Shown piece after piece: positions 38,901 through 48,500 of a stretch of DNA of 64,000 nt (positions within the stretch are counted from its first letter, which is position 1; every line of letters starts with the position of its first letter). A program made the position numbers and the translations under genes. The notes under the pieces are model-generated. The model saw only the letters and a list, made by a program, of their open reading frames with translations, was not told where the DNA came from and did not search any database. The stretch covers positions 26,566,470 to 26,630,469 of the forward strand of contig NC_060238.1 of NCBI RefSeq assembly GCF_021155775.2, given 5' to 3'. Origin of the DNA: Neodiprion pinetum (lineage: Eukaryota; Arthropoda; Insecta; Hymenoptera; Diprionidae).

Positions 38901-41397
38901 CAAATGCCTGAGCATTTTACCGCTGGATCCGGCAGATCTGTAGCTGGGCACGACGATCAACGGTTTCGAACGCTTCTTCAGAGTCTTTCCATAGCCCGGA
39001 AACTTGCTGCTTACTTTAGTCGTTTGCAGGCTTGACAGTGACGCGGCTTGGCTACGGTCGGGGGAGTGAGAAAGCAGGGGAACACTCTCGTCTAATTCTA
39101 GGCATTCGAAACTCGCTTTATGGGGTAAGCCAAGCAGCGCAAGCCTAAACGTATGCATGCGGGGGGTCGGGTACAAAAAGAGATATCTATCAGTTAATCA
39201 GTTTTCATGTTGTACAGAGATCGAATGGGTACAGGGTTCAGTTGAATTCGAGGGGTGAAGACAGCTTGAACGGCAATATCATGTGGGAATGTCAGGATTT
39301 GTCATAAATAAATCCACTCGAGATTAATTCCCTTCAAGTTGTATACACCTCCTCAATTCCAGAGAATACAGTTTTTGCTCATATTTTAGATAGGACAACG
39401 TTGAAGTTACATATATCGCAATCAAGCGTAAATCAACACAACTCAATAAATTTTCATCCGAAATCGGGAGTATCTAAAGCAGTCCTTACTAGTTGGTTTG
39501 AAAGAATACGCGTTTACAAGAGGATGAAGAGAATGAATCGTCAAATCTTCAATGCCTATCGCCCTGCTTCCTGCACTCAAATTGTGAGTCACGGGTGAAC
39601 AAGCAGATCAGTCTAGTGCGGTAATCATTGGAAAATGAAAATTCATATATTTATAATAGCGATCTAGCCCGAGATAAAATCCTATCTCTAATCTTCTATC
39701 AAGAAATCACTTTTCCCAGATGCATCATAATAAGACCTCAGCTGATAAGAAACTGATATCGGAAGATGTAAACACTTTGGAAAATATAATGATGCAGGAG
39801 AAAATAATGCCGTGTGTTTCCACAACCAAATAATGAAGTATATGTGTGTAGAAGTCAATGACCCGTGTACGTTAACGTATGGAACCATTTCGTGGGGGGT
39901 GGGGGGAATGCAACCTCGACAATTTAATATCGGGTAAATCTGCCATCATTATGACGACCGGAATTTCATTTCTTTGAGATTTACCCTGAAGTGCAAAAAT
40001 ATAGGCAGGTTTACCCTGTGTTCGATTGCTGTGAAACAAGTTATTTCTGGTTCTTACATTGGTGTTGCACTTCATAAACGCGGCTTAAACAACTTCAGAG
40101 AAAATTGATACGATAAATATGAAGGTTCGAAGTAATCGAGTTATATACTCACTCTTCGGAGGTCAAATTCTCCGCTGGCACACTGGATGAATCGTGCATT
40201 TTGACAAGAGTAACAGCAGTTCCAATGCCTCTTGCTACGATTCCGGATTCACCTTCCAAATCAAAGCATTGATAATACCTGCAAGAAGGTACAAATATAC
40301 TCTACAAGATGCAAGATGAGAAAGATCCCCAGAAAGTTATACGGCAATAGTAGCAGCAGTTACCCGATAACGGCATTGCCTCCAAGATCCAGTGCCTTGA
40401 GCCCAATTTTTCTCTGAACTTCTCCGCTTAGTTTGAAAAAAAGTGTTTGTCGAGCTTCGTTCGAAGCTCTGGGAGTTCGTATCTTGTCGATCCACTTGTA
40501 TTCAGGATCGTCATTAACGACGAGCTCTTCCACGAAGCCATGTATGATTTGAGCATGGTACCCATGCGGAATTATCGGTGCTAGAAGAATTACATTAATA
40601 GATTACAAATAAATTTTAATCAAAGAATCGACTCATGAATGAGATATCAGAGAAATCAAATATATAAACTCACAGCAGAAGAATTGAACCCCACAAGAAG
40701 ATTGCCTGAACTTATTGAAGTCGGAAAACAATTCCACTTTCACGATGATATTCACTTCGCCACGTATTCCGTGCATGGTATCGTAGACCGGTATCCAGCC
40801 ATTCATTACGGAGCCTGTGGGTATGGGATCTATATCAAACTTGTGCTGCCAAAATCGACAAATTAGTTGTTCAAAAACATAAATATTTGGCAAGATATCA
40901 ACTTATTTCCAAGGTCATCTGAGAAGCAACAAATCGCTCGTCATGGTCATTAACTTTGGCTATTTTGCAACTGATCACAGTAAAAATTTGTGATAGAATT
41001 TTTTTACATGTATTATTAACTACTGACCTCCCTGAGTGCTGGAGCTGGAGCTCATTGACGCCTCGAGAGTCCACATATTTTTGACCGGAAGAGGAGTGCC
41101 AGGCAGTAATAGCGGGTTCAAATCTAGGTAGACCTTGCCGATGGCGTCGTTGGCAGAGTACGTGTCGTGGTCCATCAGCCTGATTTGCAGAGGTTCGTCC
41201 TGTAGCTCAGCTTCATCCACCTCGAACCTGTACCACTCTGAGTTCCACTGGGGATTCAGAGATTTCCGGCATACGTCCGTCTTGTAGGTTGTGTTCCCAA
41301 ATTTTATTTCAACATAAGCATCCGTCGTATCGCTGGAGCGATCCATCACCGGCAGGTTTCGCCCTGCCAATATCTTGACCTTCACTTTGCCCGGCAT
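26996..41397 (-). CDS. C2CD5: C2 domain-containing protein 5 (CDP138), 14 coding exons
   Basis: In mammals C2CD5 binds calcium and phospholipid through its C2 domain, is an Akt2 substrate and promotes insulin-stimulated GLUT4 vesicle fusion. Exons, transcript order: 41397-41028, 40814-40674, 40580-40364, 40278-40153, 39144-36098, 34176-34021, 33898-33730, 33621-32751, 32635-32318, 32222-32024, 31931-31750, 31667-31542, 31100-30954, 27082-26996. All junctions are GT-AG with matching phases, giving 2,051 residues. The N-terminal C2 domain keeps the calcium ligands Asp19, Asp26, Asp76, Asp78 and Asp84. YbjQ-like modules recur (GGNAVIGY; SARSVKLL then CNVVLGY; GGNAMVAY). A CxxC...CxxC pair precedes KVPDILFTT in exon 8. 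The last exon reads GQCLINVGGDVVSVSY as in the vertebrate C-terminus. Residues 285-1300 come from one exon and have no counterpart in the roughly 1,000-residue vertebrate protein. SRA1 lies head to head, 1.7 kb away. Confidence 0.95.
27083..30953 (-). other. Last intron of C2CD5 (3.9 kb)
   Basis: It separates the penultimate exon (ending HSPHKNQ, donor GTGAGT) from the final 87-nt exon (acceptor TTGTGTTGCAG). No nested gene is recognised on either strand. Both splice sites are canonical and in phase 0. Confidence 0.75.
31167..31496. mobile_element. Short element with ATGGTGTCCAGT terminal inverted repeats
   Basis: ATGGTGTCCAGT (31167-31178) is perfectly mirrored by ACTGGACACCAT (31485-31496). 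Subterminal words such as CATTTCCAG and AAGGATATTTCCAGGAC recur inside. The element fills most of the C2CD5 intron between exons 12 and 13 (31101-31541), ending about 45 bp from the exon 12 donor and 66 bp from the exon 13 acceptor. It looks like a non-autonomous DNA transposon; the superfamily is uncertain. Confidence 0.7.
34177..36097 (-). other. C2CD5 intron 5 (1.9 kb)
   Basis: AT-rich intronic sequence without recognisable coding potential or repeats. Confidence 0.7.
36098..39144 (-). other. C2CD5: Giant exon 5 of C2CD5 (about 1,015 codons)
   Basis: A single uninterrupted 3,047-nt reading frame lies between acceptor TTTAG (39146-39145) and donor AAAG|GTAGGT (36098/36097). It enters in phase 2 and leaves in phase 1, fitting its neighbours. 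The product is mostly disordered: Ser-rich, with a Glu run followed by Ser/Asp/Glu (about residues 576-600, encoded by a CTC-type trinucleotide run at 38252-38274), a later Arg/His/Ser-rich basic stretch, and a C-terminal RRSSDSDLSITPKG that aligns with a conserved vertebrate C2CD5 motif. Near its start an ESVPLL sequence fits the acidic dileucine sorting pattern [DE]xxxL[LI]. The rest is not recognised. Confidence 0.9.
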
Positions 41398-43133
41398 TTT
41401 GGCAAGTGTTCATCAGAATTGACACCTTGATGAAGTCGTATCAAGAAATGAGAGAAACACTCTACGATTCGGAATTGTAAAGTTTCAGGACGACTGGAGA
41501 AAAATTATATGATATAAAACGTTGTTTCTCGAAGTATATAAACTACAAAACAGACTGGTGAAAAATCTCTAACAGGGTAATTCGAAGTGGCGAATTAATA
41601 CCAGTTCGAACGGGTTTCGAGGTTAGACCCTCGCAACGGATGCTGAGATCATCGACAGGAGGGGATAAGTTTTCCATCGAAACGCGGAGGTTTTGGATAT
41701 TTTTTCATTTTAAAGTATAATTGACAGTCGATGCTTTGCGTGTCGCAAACACAGCGTACTTACGAGTATCCGATGTTGAGGCGTGCGAGTGGACGTTTAA
41801 ATCAGGTAAATACCGTAGGATAACAACTGCTCCCAAGGGAATACGACATTGCGCAAGCAGGCGAGGTAGTGGAGAGGAAAGAGGCCGTCCTGTTGCGCTC
41901 GGATCGTTGCCTGTGTGCGTGAATGCGATGAGATTTTTGGCATGAGTTAAATATTACGAATATTATATTATTATCATATGGAGCAACGTAGCGTGGACGG
42001 TCGAACTAGCAAAAGCGAAAATAGATATCGACTATATCGCTTTCAAATAGTTCAAACTCCGAATGTAGTCGTATCGCGTACTATCGAGAAATCTCGCTGA
42101 GCATTCGATGTTTGAATTTACACGCGCACACGAGGCGGCTCTGAAGGCTCCGGCCTGTAGATAGAAAGAGAGATGCCATCGATCTCTTTCTACTGGCGCA
42201 TGCGCGGTACAGCGCTGCCAGGCCCAAAGAAATTTCTTTGGATCTAAAGAAATTATAATAATCCGTTTAGAGGAAAAAAAAGTTGTTTTCTTATTAAGAA
42301 TGTTTCGGTTTAGACCGGAATCTGAAGAAAGTCTGATGATCTCTGACGAAATCTCAAGACTGATGGAGAAATCTCTAAAAATGGTCCATGAAATCGGAAC
42401 AACAGACCAAAAATCAAACAGTTGCAGGAGGTTCCTGGGAAAATATAGCACCAATTAGATAGCGTCTGCAATTTTCAAACGCGCTTAGTTGCCAATTGTT
42501 GGTCCTAAATATTAAAAATAAAAACATGTATTACAAATGAAAGTTTCCAATATCCTTATACTTACAATTCCGGTTGTAAGATATAAATGTGTCTCTGTTG
42601 CCTCGTTCGCTAATTATCGTTATATATTTTCAGAGAAATTGTCCATGTTACTATAAGGCGAAAAAATCAAACGTGTTACGTATTCTTGTATTTATTGAGT
42701 TTCAATACCGCCAAACATCACTCTTGAAAACGAGAAATATGAAGAATTACTGTGACGCCACTGAGTCGTCTGAAGAATTACTTTGGTGCCACCTAAACAA
42801 GAAATCAAATGAATTGTTTCGGCGCCATGTACAGAAACAGTCGTCCGATACGCTGGCGACCTAGTCAGCTGTACGATACTGCGTCGGTATGGTACTGCGC
42901 ATGTCTCATTAGAGAGAGAAAAAAGATCTGTGGGATCAGTGGTTGGAATCCTCTTTCTCTTTCCAACAGCGAGACACTTCGACACTTGTGTACATACGGT
43001 ACATACGCATGCATACGCATACATACCGTGGCAAGTGGCATGTGCGTGCAACTGGCATCTATTGCCACTCATCCAGCGTCACATCTTCTGGCCAATCTCT
43101 GCCGGTGTCCGCTGTCGATCAACTTTCCCAAAA
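41398..43133. promoter_or_regulatory. Divergent intergenic region between C2CD5 and SRA1
   Basis: This 1.7 kb separates the start codons of two genes pointing away from each other, so both promoters should lie here. No clear TATA box is seen for either. Family A repeat copy 2 (42439-42863) occupies the part near SRA1, ending about 270 bp before its ATG. Confidence 0.5.
42439..42863 (+). repeat. Dispersed repeat family A, copy 2
   Basis: It is homologous in the same orientation to 16361-16750. This copy carries an extra internal duplication of about 35 bp: GAAGAATTACTGTGACGCCA is followed by a second GAAGAATTACTTTGGTGCCA. It lies directly upstream of SRA1. Confidence 0.8.
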
Positions 43134-44251
43134 ATGGACAAAAAACCCACCGCAGGTAAGGTATTCACGCCGGTAGAATTACATCCGAGCTATTTCACCA
43201 ATCACAACGCAAACACAGTCGCCGACATAACCAAAATGACGACCACTCTGGAATTTCATACCTACCCAGCTGTGTGACAGAGCAGCCTGCTGTTTGTCTA
43301 ATTCTTATCTACTCAATTTCTAACTCTATGACAATACCCATTCTGGGTTACGATTAGATTAGAAATCGTTGCTAGTGTTGGCATAGTATCGATTGATAAT
43401 TGTCTCATTGATTGCACCTGGGTTGACAGAGATCGAATATTTACAGAACCCTTTGTAATCCTCACCCATCTTTCTGCAGGTGAACCAATTCCAATATCTA
43501 CACAAAAGTCTCTAACGTCTTTGCACGATCCTGGGTGGAATGATCCGCCGAAATGGGCCTATTCCCAGTCCCCGACTACGTCTTCCAGTCCGACGAAGAG
43601 AATTCTGAATAAAAGAGTAGCCTTCCCACTGGGTTCCACTCCCCCGACGTCCAGTTTTGACTCTAATCAGCCACTGAATCCCCCACCGGCAAACCTTCCT
43701 CCGCCTCCTTTGACTGGGAGAAGATTGAGCGCAGGACCTCCTCCGACGACTGTGGCATTTTTTACTGGAATCGACAAAGAGCAAGCCCTGACCGAGTCAC
43801 TGGACAACTTTGAGAAGGTGATAAATGAGAATGAGGAACTTAAAGGCGAAGGAGATGAAATTAGGCGGAGATTGAACATCATGAAAACCGCCTGGGTAGA
43901 AGATAAACTCGGCGAAAGTATTCGGCATAGTATTCTCGAACTATCCAATGGTTGGGTATATTTTTCGAACAGATTACAATTCGCATACTAGCCGCTCCAT
44001 TCGTTCAATAATACTAATCTTTGTAATATTTTTCAGCATTGAGAAAAAAAGACGTCGACAATGCGGACAAAATTCACGTGTCTTTGATGATGGATCACAC
44101 AGCGTTGTGCAGTTCGTGGATTCCCGGTATCAGACACATGATATTAGCCGAGCGGGAAAAACACCTTAAACGCAAACCATCGGCGGACGAAAATTCGAGC
44201 CCCCTTCTTTTCCCCTGTGAAATCGCTCCTGACACCCAGCCGGCGCAATGA
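43134..44251 (+). CDS. SRA1: Steroid receptor RNA activator protein 1 (SRA1)
   Basis: Coding exons 43134-43155, 43480-43950 and 44037-44251 (both introns phase 1) give 235 residues. The protein has the family layout: a short N-terminus with the signature GWNDPP, a KRILNKRVAFP-like basic segment, a Pro-rich linker and a C-terminal helical SRA1 domain (RRRLNIMKTAW, then ALRKKDVDNADKIHVSLMMD, then IRHMILAE). In mammals the gene yields both a protein and a coregulator RNA acting with nuclear receptors; in insects its role is little known. The first coding exon is only 22 nt. The exon 2 donor is G|GTTGGG, weak but forced by the conserved reading across the junction (LSN-A-LRKKD). It is head to head with C2CD5, and the LGR follows on the same strand after 1.3 kb. 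A possible ATTAAA signal is at 44403. Confidence 0.93.
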
Positions 44252-45582
44252 ACATTTTAACCAAATAGGACGTTGAAAACCGCATATGTATACATCTGAT
44301 GACGCATATTATCGTTATTTTAGGATGAATTTATCACTGTCGAAGTATTTATTACCGACGGCAAGATCATTTTGCATATTCCTTAAACTAGTTACAAGAT
44401 GTATTAAACGCGCATGGCGCACCAAGACTGTGATTTGGTAGAATGCGAGGTGATTATTGTTTGAATATCAGTAAATATACAGTACCACAAATTGAATGCA
44501 CTAATTCTTTTCTACTTCCATATCATAGAATCTCCAAATTTTATCATTCGGTTAATACGATTCGTATAGAATTTGCGCAATCTGTAGTTGCGAGTTAAAT
44601 GTTGCGTACGATCCACTTCATATGCAGAAATTTACGAAAGCACCGATTCCACTGTTTCGGTGGAGATAAAAAGAATAAATCATTTTTACTGTATGGAATT
44701 CATATTCGCCATGGATAATACATACACGCCAGGGTGGTCCTTATTTGGGGGTCGAAAGAATTTTCATTGGGACGCCCCCCAGATTTGTTCCACGTCATTA
44801 TGAAAAAATCTGTGTAAAGTTTCAAACCTCCACGTCAACTGGAAGGCGTGCTCTAAGCTCCAAAAGTTTTAAATCTAAAATACATATAGTTGTTGTAACC
44901 AATTATTTCGTTTTGTATGAGTTTGGTATAAATTGAGGGACCGATTTGAAACTTGGTAAAGTTGTTGCTTATACTGGTAGGAATAAACTCTGAAAATTTC
45001 GAAATTTTGTCACGTATTTCACATTCAAAGCTTTCGTAGCTTAAGAGACACCTTTTCCAGTCGACGTAGAGGCTTGAAATTTTACACAGATTTTTTTATA
45101 TTGATTTGGAACAGATCTAAGGGGCGTCGCAATGAAAATTCCTCCGACCGCCAAATAAGGACCACCCTAATATACACATCATCATCACGACATGATAACA
45201 ACAATGATGTCTCCGGCATCCTCGAATCCCGAATTTGACTCAAAAGCTCGAGAATAATTTACTTGTTCTTCCGTCCCCTTTCTTGATAGATATTTTTTCG
45301 CCACGAATTATCACAGCTAACGGTGTGTCAAGATAGTATTACCGCATTCGATTGAAATGACCTTTGAACTTTTTCCTGGGGCGGTTAAACGCATCACTGT
45401 GATTTGAAGCAGCGCGTGTCTCGAAGCGCTGAACCGTCAGAGCTTGCGAATGCAAGCTGCAGTTGCGAGGATATCGGCGCACGGCGCGGACTTCGACAAG
45501 GGCTGCTTTATTTCAAAGAGGATTCCTCCCTCAGCAAGGAGCCCGTTTTCCATAAAACCACGCTCCTGCCATCGGCTTCGAA
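44252..45582. other. Intergenic DNA between SRA1 and the LGR gene
   Basis: It contains the SRA1 3' UTR (ATTAAA at 44403-44408), a foldback element (44731-45168) and about 400 bp that should hold the LGR promoter and leader. No additional coding exon is seen. Confidence 0.6.
44731..45168. mobile_element. Foldback MITE with AGGGTGGTCC ends
   Basis: The element begins AGGGTGGTCCTTATTTGG and ends CCAAATAAGGACCACCCT, a perfect 18-bp inverted repeat. Homology between arms continues inward for over 130 bp (GAATTTTCATTG.GACGCCCC, TGTTCCA, AAAATCTGTGTAAA.TTTCAA). Total 438 bp, no coding capacity. It lies between SRA1 and the LGR gene. The superfamily was not determined. Confidence 0.8.
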
Positions 45583-48500
45583 ATGAAGTACAAACACATC
45601 GCCAAAGTTGGCGTGTCTCTGATATCTTTTCTCATTATCCTGTCCGGTTTGATGTATTACTTCAGTCAAGGTACGTTCTCAGACAATTTTTCTTGTTTTC
45701 TGACAATCCACATCCCACGAACCGAACGAATGCTACGTTCGGCGAGTTGTAAAGTGTGCAAAAAAGAAAACGTGATGTTTGTATTTGCAAGTGAAAAGGT
45801 CTTCAAAGCCTTCCGAAAATATTACAACGTTTCTCATCTATTTTTAGTGAAATTCAAAGATTTGAAAAAATTATCAGTGGACTTTCGAAAAATTTGAATG
45901 ATCTTCTTCCACATTCTCCCCGAACTTTTCTCAAATTGAATTCAAAATGGTTTTTTTGATTTTCCACTATTCATCATTTTTTTTCAAATTCTTAGAAAGT
46001 TCACTAAAAATTTGGAGTGCAGTTTCTAAATTTGGCTTAAAAAAAATTTTCCTTAATTTTTGCTGCGAGTTTTCTCACCAGAATTTAGTTAGGTTTTTTC
46101 TGTATTATGGCGAAAGACTCAGCCAATTAGTCGATAAATCATGACCATAAACTTTGAACCATATTTCGCATTCTTCGACACGCTCGGATTGTAATTAAAA
46201 GCGAAACTTACATCTTCGCGGAGACAAAAGCTTACTGCACCAATGCGATTAACATTTTAATGACTTTGCTGTCCAATTACCGTTTGATCTGTTCGTCAGA
46301 TATGATGTAACGAATTGGTATTCGTGTAGAATTACACATTTTGCATGCTGTTTAAAATTAGAAATTCGAATTGGTTGATTTGAAAATTTGTCAATCTTTT
46401 GCTATTTGATCGCCTGCAATTTATTTTTGCTGGCAGCAACTCCTAACTGCCCTACAAACAAATTGCAATTTACACGCAAAATTACCTATGAACTGTGAGG
46501 GAAATAATATATGAGCAGTTGGATGGACAATCACAGAATTACGCTTATTGTAATGACGCAGGTTCTTTTCCAGTGCAATACGCGTGTAAACAAATTATTA
46601 ATCTCGTTGTCAGAAAGGCGAATAACATACTTGACATTTTGCTCGAGTTATATCTGGATCCTTTCAGATTTATACTGTTCGTTAACAATCCGTTGGCATT
46701 CTCTTACAATTAGTTGGAATTTATCGTCGGATACGTAACATAAAAAGAGTAACCGCCACGCAAACACTTTTACGCATTACAAGTTTACGATCAGCCTCAA
46801 ACGTAATTGTGGAAAACTTGTTCATAGTTTTTCCCTCCGATAATGGTGATAATATGCGTTCTGCCGTCGAAGTAGTGAATTCATTGCGACGACCACCTTC
46901 CAACGAATAATTTCCATCAGCGGACGTTATTGATTATGCATCGATAGCACGGCTACTACAATTACAAACGGTCGAGGAAATGTAGTCAATTTCAATTTCA
47001 AGGTGATAAATAATCAACAATGTCACGATTGCGCGGATTTTCAAGATCAAATGCCAAAGGTGAAATTGCCAAGGCGCAACCGCACAACGTATCGACTTTT
47101 GAAAATAGAAATTAACGATCGTTTCCTTGTTATAAATAAGGTTGAGCAGCCTCGGATCGAGTTCAGCGTGGAATATGATCGTATATAAAAGTTGAAAAGA
47201 TAAAAAATAAAAATCTCTTACATTGTACGTGCCAAGGTACGACTCGTCAATGAATCAATATTAATAAAGATCAGTTGACATCTCGCGGTTCGCACTCGTC
47301 AGAGAATCAAATCTTCCCCTCTCCGAAACTATTACCTCCGCAGAATATGAATGACGGCCATAAAAATTGTAAGAGTGCCTTAAGGACGGGGGTATACTGC
47401 TTGGTCGGTCTCAAATCGTACGTATTTTTAGAAGTTTCTTTTAAAAATTAAATTGAAAACCCTAAGAGCAATTTGCGTTTCAGGGCTTTACTACTTATAG
47501 TTTTACTTACACGAGCCATACCGTCATTTCGTTAATAATTTTGATGAAAAAATTGCAAAATATTCTTGAAACTATAAATAATAAAGCCTTCAAATTCAAC
47601 TTGCTGTGAGTGTTCGCATAAAAAAAAAAAACTCAAGTAGGTATGATTTGAACCGTCCAAGCTGTACCCCCCCTCTTAACTCGTCTTACAGCGTGTCATG
47701 AATGGTAACGTGGATTAATTAAGGTATCTCGAGAATAAATAATTCAATATTTCCCAACAACTTGGCCACGAAACTTGAAAGTAGAAAGGCAAGACCGAAA
47801 TCTTTAATTATTCGCAGACGAATGTCCGAGGGGGACGTTTCCCTGCGCCAACAGTACCGTCTGCATTGCTCAGCGCGAGTGGTGCGACAAAGTACCAAAC
47901 TGCCCGTACGGGGACGACGAGAACGAGGACGAATGCTGTGAGTTTGAGTTGAAGCCTGGAGGTATATTGGTACTAATATAAAATTATTCTCTTTTTATTT
48001 GCGCAATTTTGCAGTCGATTCGAACGGAAGTTGGGACTTTTTCTACTCGTACGCAATGAGCTCGGGCATCGAACTGACCTGCGGTAATTTGAGAAACGGT
48101 TATCGAACCAGATTTAACGCTTTTGGATATCTTCAACTCGTCCTTCTTCATTCCAGAAAGTTTTCAACCACCAAAAAAATGCCATCGTGGGAGAACGGCG
48201 TGTCAAGTGACATGCGTCGGAGCAGGACTAACAAGGATTCCGGAGAACATGACTTCGAACTTGACTAGCATTTGAGTGATTTAAGATAGACTCATAGTTT
48301 AAAAAATTTCTATTACGACTAGGATGAAATAGAGAAAAATTTACCATGTCAAATAGCACTGCGTCTTATTTGCAAAATCGCTTTACAGAGTCCTGACGAA
48401 CAACTCGCTGAGCACGATAGGAAAGAATGCATTGGTTTCCTACGGACGGCTAACGACGCTGTGAGTCGATTCTCTGTAAGGAATATTATTTCTCATACTC

